64,000 nt of DNA from Algoriphagus aestuarii (GTDB lineage Bacteria; Bacteroidota; Bacteroidia; Cytophagales; Cyclobacteriaceae). Position 1 is the first letter of the stretch, and each line of letters opens with the position of its first letter. Both the position numbers and the translations under genes were made by a program. Shown in pieces: positions 9,830 to 18,946 of the stretch. The notes below the pieces were generated by a model. It was not told the origin of the DNA, made no database searches, and worked only from the letters and a program-made list of their open reading frames with translations. Location of the stretch: the NCBI GenBank assembly GCA_017051695.1, contig JAFIDK010000002.1:620001-684000 (forward strand), written 5' to 3'.

Positions 9830-10798
9830 TTATAATTCAGCTTTTAATGCTTCGGTAAGTTTTGGTACCACTTCAAATGCATCCCCTACAATCCCATAAT
9901 CCGCAGCTTTGAAAAATGGAGCTTCCGGATCTTTGTTGATCACCACAATACACTTCGAAGAATTCACTCCTGCAAGATGTTGAATCGCTCCTGAAATTCC
10001 TATTGCAATGTATAAACTTGGGGCTACTTTTACGCCTGTTTGGCCTACGTGCTCATGATGTGGTCTCCATCCTATATCAGAAACTGGCTTTGAACAACCA
10101 GTTGCTGCTCCTAAAGTTTTTGCCAGATCTTCCAACATTCCCCAATTCTCAGCACCTTTCATACCTCTACCACCAGAAACAACAATATCTGCTTCCGGAA
10201 GTAAAACTTCTCCGGTAGCTCTTTCAGTCGATGTGATTTTTGATGCAAAATCAGAATCAGCTAGTTCTACCTCAAAAGCTTCTACAGTTGCAGCATTTCC
10301 ATCTGTTTTAAGGTCGATGGAGTTTTTCTTCACTGCCAAAATTTTATTCTCAGTAGTCAGCTTCGTTTCAGCAAACGCTTTCCCAGTAAATATGCTTCTC
10401 TTTACTTTATAACCAGAGCCCGTATCCGGTAGAGCTACGACATTAGACACCAAACCAGCATTTAACTTAATAGCAAGCCTTGCTGCCACAGCATCTCCTA
10501 AAGAAGACTTGGCAAGAATCAAGGTCTTTGCTCCCACTTTTGAAAATGCCTGAGCAATTGCCGAAGCGTGAGCCTGAATTAAACCTGCATCTAGTCTAGC
10601 ATCACCAGCATGTAAAATTTTAGTAGCTCCTGCCGAACCGATAGAAGTTAATTCCTGATTCTCTATGGACCCCAAAGCTACTGCTACCACTTCTCCTTCT
10701 CCAGTTTGAGCAGCTAAAGCTGAAGCAAATGAAACAGCTTCTAGGCTGGTCTTCTTTACTTTTCCTTCTGATTGCTCTATATATACTAATATTGACAT
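9830..10798 (-). CDS. etfA: Electron transfer flavoprotein alpha subunit
   Basis: FAD-binding subunit that passes electrons from acyl-CoA and other dehydrogenases to the quinone pool. The C-terminal FAD domain shows VSGGRGMKG, VGQTGVKVAPSLYIAIGISGAIQHLAG and the NKDPEAPFFKAADYGIVGD signature. Length 322 aa is typical. It follows etfB by 35 bases and precedes the bifunctional nuclease gene by five. It is a cytoplasmic heterodimer with EtfB. Confidence 0.97.
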   Translation of the reverse strand: MSILVYIEQSEGKVKKTSLEAVSFASALAAQTGEGEVVAVALGSIENQELTSIGSAGATKILHAGDARLDAGLIQAHASAIAQAFSKVGAKTLILAKSSLGDAVAARLAIKLNAGLVSNVVALPDTGSGYKVKRSIFTGKAFAETKLTTENKILAVKKNSIDLKTDGNAATVEAFEVELADSDFASKITSTERATGEVLLPEADIVVSGGRGMKGAENWGMLEDLAKTLGAATGCSKPVSDIGWRPHHEHVGQTGVKVAPSLYIAIGISGAIQHLAGVNSSKCIVVINKDPEAPFFKAADYGIVGDAFEVVPKLTEALKAEL

Positions 10799-10833
10799 AA
10801 TATCTTGATTTTTAAATTTTTAAAGATAATTGA

Positions 10834-11571
10834 TTAAAGCACTTTAGCTTCGTTTTTCAGGAGCTTGACAAGCTCTGATACATTATCTTTATCTATTAAT
10901 TTAACTGCACCTTTTGCCGGAGGCAATTCATAGGAAGTTGCCACAGCTTGTGTCTCATCTGAGACCGCTACTACTACGTTTAATGGCTTCGTACGTGCAG
11001 ACATAATTCCTCTCATATTTGGGATTTTCCATTCTGCGATAGGTTCTTGACATCCAGCAATCAAGGGTAGACTAGCTTCTAAAGTTTCTTTTCCACCTTC
11101 AATCTCCCTTGCCATGGTCACTTTTGAGCCATCCACATCCAATTTCATCACTGGAGAAAATGAAGGCATTCCTAATAGTTCACCAACCATTCCATGGACC
11201 ATCCCACCATTAAAATCAATGGATTCTCTTCCCATCAAGATCAAATCATATGCACCTTCTTTTGCATAATGAGCAATTTGTTTGGAAACGAAAAATGAAT
11301 CTTTTGGATTGGAGTTGACCCGGATCGCATCGTCAGCACCAATAGCCAAGGCTTTTCTTAAAGTGGGCTCAGTCTCTGACTCACCTACATTAATTACAGT
11401 CAATTTCCCTCCAGTTTGATCTCTTAATTCAACTGCTCTGGCCAATGCGTAATCATCATAGGGACCTATAATGAATTGAACTCCAGTGGTATCGAATTTT
11501 GTATTATCGGCAGTGAACTGAATCTTTGAGGTCGTATCCGGAACATGTGTGATACAAACAAGAATCTTCAT
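10834..11571 (-). CDS. etfB: Electron transfer flavoprotein beta subunit
   Basis: AMP-binding partner of EtfA. Family features include the N-terminal KILVCITHVPDT, the adenine-nucleotide pocket segment VINVGESETEPTLRKALAIGADDAIRV, and the recognition-loop region near MREIEGGKETLEASLP. Length 245 aa is normal. It is first in the etfB-etfA-bfn operon. The start lies about 75 bases from the divergent TPR gene, so both share a short promoter region. Confidence 0.97.
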   Translation of the reverse strand: MKILVCITHVPDTTSKIQFTADNTKFDTTGVQFIIGPYDDYALARAVELRDQTGGKLTVINVGESETEPTLRKALAIGADDAIRVNSNPKDSFFVSKQIAHYAKEGAYDLILMGRESIDFNGGMVHGMVGELLGMPSFSPVMKLDVDGSKVTMAREIEGGKETLEASLPLIAGCQEPIAEWKIPNMRGIMSARTKPLNVVVAVSDETQAVATSYELPPAKGAVKLIDKDNVSELVKLLKNEAKVL

Positions 11572-11645
11572 TGGTTTAGAATTAGATTTTTTTAGATTTA
11601 TTTCGTGTGAAATTAACAGGATAGAGCAAATTAAAAAAACTATTG

Positions 11646-11978
11646 ATGGGCAATTTAGACCGGTTGGAACTATTCAAACAATTCTCAAAAGAAGAACCTG
11701 AAAACCCATTCAATTGGTATGCACTGGCATTGGAGTATTGTAAAACAGATACTTTGAAGGCTGCAGAACTCTTTGACAAGCTCCTAACGGGCTTTGAGGC
11801 CTATTTGCCCACCTACTACACTGCCGCGCACTTTTTCACAGATTTGGAAGAAGTCGACAAAGCCAAATTAATTTATGAAAAAGGGATAACCCTCGCTCAA
11901 AACCAACAGGATACAAAGGCTTTGCAAGAGCTTAAAAATGCCTATCAAAATTTCCTTTTTGAATACGATTTTGATTGA
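11646..11978 (+). CDS. Small TPR-like protein
   Basis: A 110-residue cytoplasmic helical protein with TPR-like helix pairs (NPFNWYALALEY, YLPTYYTAAHFFTDLEEVDKAKLIYEKGI). I start it at the ATG at 11646; the TTG one codon earlier is less likely. It is divergent from etfB and ends two bases before the stop of the convergent patatin gene. TPR folds mediate protein contacts, but no partner is evident. Confidence 0.8.
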   Translation: MGNLDRLELFKQFSKEEPENPFNWYALALEYCKTDTLKAAELFDKLLTGFEAYLPTYYTAAHFFTDLEEVDKAKLIYEKGITLAQNQQDTKALQELKNAYQNFLFEYDFD

Positions 11979-11980
11979 GA

Positions 11981-13153
11981 TCAAATTTTAAAGTTTTCGG
12001 AAAAATGAGACAGTTTCACTTCTTGCTCTCCTGCCTGATATCCTAAGTCAAACAGTTTTTGACAGTTTTTAGCATTATCCATTGCTGCCAAATCATCGAT
12101 ATCGGACTGCTTATAGGAAGTTTTTGGTTTAAATCTGGTATTCAATTCGTCCACATCCAAAATCACGTTATATCTCAAATAACTGATCAACCCTTTTTTT
12201 CTTCCAGGTTCATCTGATAAAATATCTTCATGTAGAACTCCCACTTCCTGGTCTATTTCAATGGGTGTTTGAGAATTGGAAAGCCACTGCATCATCAATT
12301 GATTTTGCCAACTGGCATCCTGCATAAACATGTCCGGGAGGCTGGAAGCCCAATTGAGCAAGGTGTTTTTACTGATTTTCTTTGGAAGCCTTTTCCATTT
12401 CGTCATCCCTGTTCCTACTGAAACAACCAGCATGTTATCTTCGCCTAAAGACCAATGATACGGAAAGCCCTTTAACGTTGCCACCATCAGCATTTGAAGG
12501 GCAGGATTATTCGCCATACTTACTCCGCCGTCCACAAAAGCAGCAAAACTATTATCTCCCCCTACATCTATAGATTGAGGTAAAAAGTAAGTAGGAGCTG
12601 CAGCACTCGCCCTCACGCATTTCCAGACTGGTATGGATTTATTATCTCCTACCTGAGAATCATAAAATTTACCTTTAGGGTGGTTGTTGAGTGGCCATAC
12701 ACTGTTGGTATCCGCTCTTTTGGCCACAATAACTAAAGCAGTTTTAATTCTCTCCTGATCTCCAAGAAGAATGTCTCCAAAGACATTTTGTAACTCAGAC
12801 ACCAAAGCCCTGTCATCGTATTTCGCTTTTAATAAGTCATCTATTTCAAATATTTTAAACCATTTGTACTTCTTTCCAAAAATTTTGGTTCCAAGTTCAA
12901 AATATTTCTGTTTGATTTCATCCACCGACATTCCTATAGCTAAAGCAGCGGCAATTATAGATCCAGTACTGGTCCCCCCTATCATGTCAAAATAATCTGA
13001 TAACAGTAGACGGTCATTTTGGTGTTGATTTCTTAGATGAGTCTCAAGATGTTTCAGATATCCTAAAGAAAGTGCTCCCCGAATCCCCCCTCCATCGAGG
13101 GCAAGAATCCTTTTGGGTCCAGTAGATTCAAATTTTTGAGCTAGCGTTTTCAT
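11981..13153 (-). CDS. Patatin-like phospholipase
   Basis: Predicted lipid acyl hydrolase with a Ser-Asp dyad. The oxyanion loop GGGIRG is at residues 21-26, the nucleophile Ser62 in GTSTGS and the partner Asp208 in DGGVSMANNP. There is no signal peptide, so it is probably cytoplasmic or acts on the inner face of the membrane. The 390-aa layout resembles stand-alone bacterial patatins and also defence effectors such as CapV, but no nucleotide cyclase or defence gene flanks it. The C-terminal 150 residues show no motif I recognise. Confidence 0.9.
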   Translation of the reverse strand: MKTLAQKFESTGPKRILALDGGGIRGALSLGYLKHLETHLRNQHQNDRLLLSDYFDMIGGTSTGSIIAAALAIGMSVDEIKQKYFELGTKIFGKKYKWFKIFEIDDLLKAKYDDRALVSELQNVFGDILLGDQERIKTALVIVAKRADTNSVWPLNNHPKGKFYDSQVGDNKSIPVWKCVRASAAAPTYFLPQSIDVGGDNSFAAFVDGGVSMANNPALQMLMVATLKGFPYHWSLGEDNMLVVSVGTGMTKWKRLPKKISKNTLLNWASSLPDMFMQDASWQNQLMMQWLSNSQTPIEIDQEVGVLHEDILSDEPGRKKGLISYLRYNVILDVDELNTRFKPKTSYKQSDIDDLAAMDNAKNCQKLFDLGYQAGEQEVKLSHFSENFKI

Positions 13154-13242
13154 AAAAATTAAATTTGAAATTGAATAAGAAAAGATTTGCTTATCAATTT
13201 ACTAAATTGAAGTCTCATCCTTTCTAATTATAAATTTTTCCT

Positions 13243-13728
13243 ATGATCAAGCAGCAAGAAATGTTACATCATTTTTTACCCATTTTGGAAGAAAATGGGA
13301 TTATCTTTCAAAAAAAGAGTCTTATCAAAGCAAAAAAAGCTGTGCCAGGTGTGGTCATAGTTACCAGAACAAATGATGGGGATGAAACGAAAAACACAGC
13401 CGAAAAAGGAGATTGGCTGGTAGAAAACCAGACTTCCTCATCAGAGAAATATCTGATAAAACCTGGTGTTTTTGAAAAAAAATACACCTTGATCCAATCC
13501 TTGGAAAATGGTTGGGGCTGCTATAAACCTAAAGGTAAAATTATAGCAATAGATGTTACTTCTGAGCTTTTGGCTCCCTTTACCAAAGAAGATAAAATGG
13601 AATTTGAGGCTCCATGGAAGGAACTGACTTTATTGAGACTTGGGGATTTTTTGGTGGTACCACCAGAAAAAAACGAAATTTATAGAATCGCAAAAAAGGA
13701 ATTTTGGGAGACTTACGAAAAGGCCTAA
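13243..13728 (+). CDS. Uncharacterised conserved protein, possibly PGDYG-like
   Basis: A 161-aa soluble protein without signal peptide. It contains VTRTNDGDETKNTAEKGDWL, a pattern reminiscent of the PGDYG family (a GD step followed by a F-KxY element, here EKKYTLI). This resemblance is weak and no function follows from it. It is divergent from the patatin gene and shares its stop region with the convergent oxidoreductase (CTAA serves both stops, four-base overlap). Confidence 0.7.
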   Translation: MIKQQEMLHHFLPILEENGIIFQKKSLIKAKKAVPGVVIVTRTNDGDETKNTAEKGDWLVENQTSSSEKYLIKPGVFEKKYTLIQSLENGWGCYKPKGKIIAIDVTSELLAPFTKEDKMEFEAPWKELTLLRLGDFLVVPPEKNEIYRIAKKEFWETYEKA

Positions 13729-14723
13729 GGAACCAAAACAATTTTTCCGAGTTGTTTGCCATCTCTCATTCTATCAAATGCACTTTCAAATTTCTCAAAA
13801 GGAAAAACCTGATCCAGGATGGGATTGATCTCATGTTGGCTGACAAATTGAATCATCTCTTCAAAATCCTGGTCAGACCCCATGGTTGTTCCCTGTATTT
13901 TCAATTGATTCCAGAAAATCTTCCGGGCATTGAGTTCATTGATATTACCTCTGGTAGCACCATAAAAGATTAACCTACCACCTGGATTTAACACATGGAG
14001 AAGATTGTTGAAAGTATTTCCGGCAGCACTATCAATGATCAAATCAATTCCACCACTGGATTGTAAAGCCTCTTCTGCCCATTCTTTCTCTTTATAATCA
14101 AATGCTGCTTCTGCACCAAGCTTCAATGCGGTGGATCGTTTTGCTTCACTGCTACTACTTACAAAGACTTTTGCCCCGGTAGCCAAAGCAAACTGAAATG
14201 CAAACTGAGCAACTCCACCTCCAAAACCAGTAACCAAAACTTTCTCACCAGACTTGACTAGTCCATGGTAAAACAATGCCCGATAGGCTGTCACTCCTGC
14301 TAGTGGAAGAGCTGCTGCTGTTTCAAAACTCAAATGTTCAGGTTTCAAAACTATCCGATCCGCAGGCACAATCACCTTCTCCGCCAAGGTACCATTTCTT
14401 GGCATTCCCAAAATTTCAAAATCTTTTCCCTGAGCCTTTTGATCCGAACCCCAATGGATGGCTGGATTGATGATTACTTGTTTTCCGAGCCATCCTAAGT
14501 CTACTCCATCTCCGACTTCCTCTACTACTCCTGCCCCATCAGACCCAAGGGTAATTCCATCCTGAATATTCGGATACAATCCTTTTCTGCACCATTCGTC
14601 ACGATGATTTAAAGCAGCTGCACGAATGGAAATTTTAACTTCACCATTTTTACATTTTCCTTCTTGAACTTCATTCAAGTATAGTTTGCTAGGTGATGCA
14701 CTGTCAAGAGTTATGGCTTTCAT
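13725..14723 (-). CDS. Zinc-independent MDR oxidoreductase (NADPH:quinone reductase-like)
   Basis: Medium-chain dehydrogenase/reductase. The GroES-like N-terminal half contains NHRDEWCRKGLYP and GSDGAGVVEEVGDG. The Rossmann half carries the nucleotide-binding GFGGGVAQFAFQFALATGA. The structural four-cysteine zinc site is absent, pointing to the quinone reductase/YhdH-like side of the family rather than a true alcohol dehydrogenase. It is cytoplasmic, 332 aa, and lies ten bases after dnaB on the same strand. Substrate is unknown. Confidence 0.88.
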   Translation of the reverse strand: MKAITLDSASPSKLYLNEVQEGKCKNGEVKISIRAAALNHRDEWCRKGLYPNIQDGITLGSDGAGVVEEVGDGVDLGWLGKQVIINPAIHWGSDQKAQGKDFEILGMPRNGTLAEKVIVPADRIVLKPEHLSFETAAALPLAGVTAYRALFYHGLVKSGEKVLVTGFGGGVAQFAFQFALATGAKVFVSSSSEAKRSTALKLGAEAAFDYKEKEWAEEALQSSGGIDLIIDSAAGNTFNNLLHVLNPGGRLIFYGATRGNINELNARKIFWNQLKIQGTTMGSDQDFEEMIQFVSQHEINPILDQVFPFEKFESAFDRMRDGKQLGKIVLVP

Positions 14724-14732
14724 TTTAAAAAA

Positions 14733-16310
14733 TTAAAAGTCTACGGGACTATTCGGTCGATTCAATAAATCATCTGTATCATCAAAATCAGAATTTGCTT
14801 TGCTCTGCATTTTAATGGTTTGTCCAGCATCAAATGAAGATACTCCAGAAGATTGCTTGGAGAAATTAGAAGCATAAACAGGCTGGTTCATCGCAGGGGC
14901 GCCAAAATGATCCAAGTCCTGAAATTTGGTATAGCGACCGATAAACCGGAGTTTCACCGTATCTAAGGAACCATTTCTATGCTTGGCAATAATCACCTCA
15001 CCAACACCCTGAGTAGAATTATGTTCTTCATCTTCTGTAATCCCGTAGTATTCTGGACGATATAGGAACATAACCATATCAGCATCCTGTTCGATAGCTC
15101 CGGATTCCCTCAAATCTGAAAGTTGAGGACGTTTGTCACCCCCTCTGGTTTCTACGGCTCTTGACAACTGGGAAAGAGCAATAACCGGCACACTTAATTC
15201 TTTTGCGATTTTTTTCAATGCCCTGGAAATACTCGCAATTTCCTGTTCACGGTTTCCTCCACCACCACCTTTGGAATCACCTGACATCAGCTGCAAATAA
15301 TCAATTACGATCATTTGTATGTCATGTTGGGCTTTCAGCTTTCGGCATTTTGCCCTGAGTTCCAGAATAGATAAAGCCGGAGTATCGTCCACAAACAAAG
15401 GGGCTTTGGATAATTTGGCGGTTTTATGTACCAACTGGGCCCATTCATGCTCTTCCAACGATCCTTTTTTGATTTTTTCAGAATCTAATTCAGCTTCAGA
15501 ACTGATCAGACGATTGACCAACTGGACAGACGACATCTCGAGAGAGAAAATTGCAACTGGTTTATTATGATCCACAGCAGCATTTCTTAAAACGGAAAGA
15601 ACAAATGCAGTTTTACCCATGGCAGGACGTGCAGCGATAATCACCAAATCAGATTTTTGCCACCCTGAAGTCACTCTATCCAATGCCGTAAAACCTGAAG
15701 GAACACCTGTCAAACCATCTTTTTGATCTCTTCTTGATTCCAATTCTATAATGGCTTCCCGCATGATCGATTTCATATCAGAATAGTTTTTTCTGATATT
15801 CTTTTCCGAAATCTCAAAAAGCGATTGTTCCATTTTATCCAAAAGCTCAAATACATCCGTCGTATCCTCGTACGCATCTTTTTGGATTTCCGAAGATATT
15901 CGGATCATCTCCCGCTTGATAGATTGTTCTGTGATGATCCTGGCGTGATATTCAATATTGGCGGCAGATGCAACTTTTGAAGTCAATTCAGTAACATAAA
16001 ATGCACCTCCTGCAATTTCCAATGCGCCATTTCTCCGAAGTTGATTCGTGACTGTCAACAAATCAATAGGCTGGCTATCGGTAAACAAATCCAAAATCGC
16101 CTGAAAAATTACCTGATGCGAATCTTTGTAAAAACTCTCCACTTTTAAAATGTCGATGACATTGGTCAAAGCGTCTTTTTCGAGCATTAGAGCTCCGAGT
16201 ACAGCTTCTTCCAAATCTACTGCCTGAGGAGGAACTTTTCCCATCATATTTGGAGTAGCTGGATTAGGGTGTTTACGCGCAATTCGGGTATTGGTACTTT
16301 TTTCAGTCAT
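14733..16310 (-). CDS. dnaB: Replicative DNA helicase DnaB
   Basis: Hexameric helicase that unwinds DNA at the replication fork. The N-terminal primase-interaction domain begins at AVDLEEAVLGALML. The RecA-like core has Walker A ARPAMGKTAF, Walker B MIVIDYLQLM, and the LRESGAIEQDADMVMFLYR arginine-finger region. At 525 aa it carries a C-terminal extension ending in an acidic, serine-rich tail. No intein is present. A -7 box and an inverted repeat sit directly before the ATG. Confidence 0.97.
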   Translation of the reverse strand: MTEKSTNTRIARKHPNPATPNMMGKVPPQAVDLEEAVLGALMLEKDALTNVIDILKVESFYKDSHQVIFQAILDLFTDSQPIDLLTVTNQLRRNGALEIAGGAFYVTELTSKVASAANIEYHARIITEQSIKREMIRISSEIQKDAYEDTTDVFELLDKMEQSLFEISEKNIRKNYSDMKSIMREAIIELESRRDQKDGLTGVPSGFTALDRVTSGWQKSDLVIIAARPAMGKTAFVLSVLRNAAVDHNKPVAIFSLEMSSVQLVNRLISSEAELDSEKIKKGSLEEHEWAQLVHKTAKLSKAPLFVDDTPALSILELRAKCRKLKAQHDIQMIVIDYLQLMSGDSKGGGGGNREQEIASISRALKKIAKELSVPVIALSQLSRAVETRGGDKRPQLSDLRESGAIEQDADMVMFLYRPEYYGITEDEEHNSTQGVGEVIIAKHRNGSLDTVKLRFIGRYTKFQDLDHFGAPAMNQPVYASNFSKQSSGVSSFDAGQTIKMQSKANSDFDDTDDLLNRPNSPVDF

Positions 16311-16315
16311 ATTAA

Positions 16316-16338
16316 CAAATGTATGGTCTTCTGACCAT
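16316..16338 (-). promoter_or_regulatory. dnaB promoter -7 box with overlapping inverted repeat
   Basis: On the minus strand TACATTTG (16316-16323) matches TAnnTTTG and lies five bases before the dnaB ATG, so the transcript would be nearly leaderless. The inverted repeat ATGGTC-n4-GACCAT (16323-16338) abuts it and could bind a regulator. The nearest upstream TTG is 25 bases away, longer than usual. Confidence 0.4.
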
Positions 16339-16643
16339 GAGTTTTAAACAAGTTTTGCCAGACTTATCAACATTGGAAAGCCACAAAAATCAAGCCTTGG
16401 TTCTAATTGAGTGATTTATAATAAACTCCGTTTCTAAATCTCTAAAAATGCAGTCAACATCGCACAAGAGAAACGCAAAACAAACACGGAAATACGAAAA
16501 TTAAATATTTTAAGCTCCAAAATTGTCTGATTAGATATCTATCCAGTATTACGGAAACATCAAGTCAAAAATTCTCTTTTGAAATAAAAAAATTGTACCA
16601 TCCTTATAAAATTGCATGATTTAAGAATACATAAAAATCAATG

Positions 16644-16671
16644 CAGTCAAATTTCTTTTTAAGTTTGACTG
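16644..16671 (+). promoter_or_regulatory. Inverted repeat covering a -7 box before the Mur ligase gene
   Basis: CAGTCAAATTT (16644-16654) and AAGTTTGACTG (16661-16671) are inverted copies matching in 10 of 11 positions. The box TAAGTTTG (16660-16667) lies inside the right arm. This could be an operator or a 5' hairpin; it ends 24 bases before the ATG. Confidence 0.4.
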
Positions 16672-16695
16672 AGAATTGAATAAAAAACCAACTAC

Positions 16696-18051
16696 ATGAA
16701 AAACTACCATTTCATCGCTATTGGAGGAGCTGTAATGCATAATTTGGCATTGGCACTCGTAAAAAAAGGATATCATGTCAGTGGATCTGATGATGAAATT
16801 TATGAGCCTTCAAAATCCAGGTTGTCCAAAGCGGGAATTTTACCTCAGGAATATGGTTGGTTTCCTGAAAAAATAACTGAAGATCTGGACGGAATAATTT
16901 TGGGAATGCATGCCCGAATAGACAATCCCGAATTGGTTAAGGCACAAGAACTTGGAATCCCAGTCTATTCTTTTCCTGAATTCATATACAATCAAAGCAA
17001 GGATAAAAAACGGGTTGTAATAGCCGGGTCTCATGGCAAAACTTCCATCACTTCTATCATTTTACATGTTTTAAAAGATCAAAAAATAGATTTTGACTAT
17101 TTGGTAGGTGCTCAGATAGAAGGATTTGATCTGATGGTAAGGCTTTCTGAAGCTCCCGTCATCATTATTGAAGGTGATGAATATCTCACTTCTCCATTGG
17201 ATCGGACACCGAAATTTTTCCATTACAAACATCACATTGCCTTAGTTTCTGGAATAGCCTGGGACCATTATAATGTGTTCCCTGATTTTGGTGAATACAA
17301 GGATCAGTTTAGAAAATTCATGGAAACGACTCCTGATGAAGGAGAATTGATCTATTGCGAAGCCGATCAATTGGTCAAGGTGGCAGCTGGGTCTGTTGAA
17401 ATCAAGGCTAAAAAGACTCCCTATAAAGCCCATGCCGCCACAATAGAAAGCGGAAAAACTTACTTAAAAACAGAAGTAGGTATGATTCCAATCTATATTT
17501 TTGGAGAACATAACCTCCAGAACCTGCAGGGAGCTCTAGACATATGTCTTGCTTTAGGATTGTCAAAAGAGCAATTCTATGAATCTATTCAAAGTTTCAA
17601 AGGAGCAGCCAAACGACAGGAACTATTAGCTGGCAACGATCATGCTTGTCTTTACCGGGATTTTGCCCATGCTCCTTCTAAATTGAAAGCAACAGTCAAT
17701 GCAGTTAAATCCCAGTTTCCAGAAAGGACTTTGATCGCAGTTCAGGAATTGCACACGTATTCTTCTTTAAACAAAGAATTCCTTCCCAATTATGAAGGAT
17801 CTATGGACTCAGCAGATGTGTCGATAATCTATTTAAACCCTCATGCAGCGGCACTTAAAAAATTGGAGGTTCTGGATGAAAAATCACTGAGAGAGGGTTT
17901 CAAAAGGCCGGATTTACTCTTATTTACGGATAGCCATAAGCTAAAAAAGTATTTATTGGAGCAGAATTATTCCAAAACGAATTTGTTATTGATGTCTTCC
18001 GGAAACTATGACAATATGGATTTGGAAGAATTAAAAGCTAAATTCAATTAA
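16696..18051 (+). CDS. mpl: Mpl-like UDP-N-acetylmuramate:tripeptide ligase
   Basis: Cytoplasmic Mur ligase that reattaches recycled murein tripeptide to UDP-MurNAc. It has the N-terminal UDP-binding Rossmann segment HFIAIGGAVMHNLALALVKKGYHVSGSDDE and the ATP P-loop AGSHGKTSIT. The central region shows EGDEYLTSPLD, and HNLQNLQGA opens the C-terminal domain. Length 451 aa and the first-motif sequence fit Mpl better than MurC, and MurC normally sits in the dcw cluster, which is absent here. Specificity is inferred. Confidence 0.85.
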   Translation: MKNYHFIAIGGAVMHNLALALVKKGYHVSGSDDEIYEPSKSRLSKAGILPQEYGWFPEKITEDLDGIILGMHARIDNPELVKAQELGIPVYSFPEFIYNQSKDKKRVVIAGSHGKTSITSIILHVLKDQKIDFDYLVGAQIEGFDLMVRLSEAPVIIIEGDEYLTSPLDRTPKFFHYKHHIALVSGIAWDHYNVFPDFGEYKDQFRKFMETTPDEGELIYCEADQLVKVAAGSVEIKAKKTPYKAHAATIESGKTYLKTEVGMIPIYIFGEHNLQNLQGALDICLALGLSKEQFYESIQSFKGAAKRQELLAGNDHACLYRDFAHAPSKLKATVNAVKSQFPERTLIAVQELHTYSSLNKEFLPNYEGSMDSADVSIIYLNPHAAALKKLEVLDEKSLREGFKRPDLLLFTDSHKLKKYLLEQNYSKTNLLLMSSGNYDNMDLEELKAKFN

Positions 18052-18109
18052 ATTGAATCAATAAGTTCAAGGCAAAATTGCTCCTTGCTGCGAAAAACAA
18101 AAAAACAGA

Positions 18110-18916
18110 ATGAAATTAAATCTCAAAAACTCCATTGCATTTTTTGATTTGGAGGCCACTGGCACCAATATTTCCACGGATAGAATTGTGGAAATTTCCA
18201 TTGTTAAACTTACCACCGATGGAGGACAGGAAATATACACAAGAAGAGTAAATCCAGGAATTCCAATTCCGCTTGAGGCTTCTTTGATCCATGGACTTTA
18301 TGATAAGGATGTCAAGAATGAACCTTCTTTTAAAGAAATTGCCAAAGATGTCCAGCAGTTTATCGGTCAATCTGACCTCTCTGGATTCAATGTTTTGAAA
18401 TATGACATTCCTCTTTTGGTTGAGGAGTTTTTAAGAGCCGGAATTGAGTTTGACCTAGATAAGCGAAATCTTCTGGATGCTCAAAAGATCTTTCATCTAA
18501 TGGAAAAAAGAAACCTGACAGCAGCCTATAAATTTTACTGTGGCAAAACACTGGAAAATGCACACAGTGCCGAAGCGGATACCTTAGCGACACTCGATGT
18601 TTTTTTAGCCCAAGTGGAACGTTATCAAGGTGAAGAAGCGATTGATTTGCAAGGAAATAAGCTTGGGGTTTTTGAAAACGACATGAAAAAAATCCATGAC
18701 TTGGTCAACGAAAAGATGGTTGATCTGGCTGGACGTTTTGTTTTTAACTCCCAGGGGGAAGAGGTTTTCAATTTTGGAAAACATAAAGGAAAGCCAATCG
18801 AGCAGGTATTTAAGGAAGAACCAGGGTACTATGACTGGATGATGCGTGGAGATTTTCCATTGGACACCAAAAGGAAATTAACCCAAGTTAAACTGAGAGG
18901 TTTTTCGAATAGATAA
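18110..18916 (+). CDS. DnaQ-type 3'-5' exonuclease with DUF3820 tail
   Basis: DEDD-family exonuclease resembling the polymerase III epsilon subunit. Motif ExoI is FFDLEATG (residues about 11-18), ExoII lies around GFNVLKYDIPLL and ExoIII contains HSAEADTLAT. The C-terminal 50 residues (FNFGKHKGKPIEQVF to LRGFS) form a DUF3820-type domain found on many stand-alone exonucleases. It is cytoplasmic and separate from dnaE. It may proofread or act in repair; the sequence does not decide. It is followed by a hairpin shared with the convergent M48 gene. Confidence 0.88.
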   Translation: MKLNLKNSIAFFDLEATGTNISTDRIVEISIVKLTTDGGQEIYTRRVNPGIPIPLEASLIHGLYDKDVKNEPSFKEIAKDVQQFIGQSDLSGFNVLKYDIPLLVEEFLRAGIEFDLDKRNLLDAQKIFHLMEKRNLTAAYKFYCGKTLENAHSAEADTLATLDVFLAQVERYQGEEAIDLQGNKLGVFENDMKKIHDLVNEKMVDLAGRFVFNSQGEEVFNFGKHKGKPIEQVFKEEPGYYDWMMRGDFPLDTKRKLTQVKLRGFSNR

Positions 18917-18945
18917 AAAAATACCCGGAAATCCGGGTATTTCAT
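18917..18945. terminator. Bidirectional terminator between exonuclease and M48 genes
   Basis: Perfect eleven-pair stem AAATACCCGGA / TCCGGGTATTT with A and T runs on either side, positioned between two convergent stops. Confidence 0.8.
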
Positions 18946-18946
18946 T

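Larger units (their letters stand above)
16311..16695. other. Divergent intergenic region between dnaB and the Mur ligase gene
   Basis: About 385 AT-rich bases with no credible gene; the longest in-frame runs are under 25 codons. Each end carries a -7-like box combined with an inverted repeat (listed separately). The middle contains nothing I can identify. Confidence 0.7.

Noticed and set aside
11981-13153. Patatin as a CBASS effector (CapV-like)
   Set aside because: No cyclic-nucleotide synthase, ancillary CBASS gene or defence neighbour is present; flanks are housekeeping genes.
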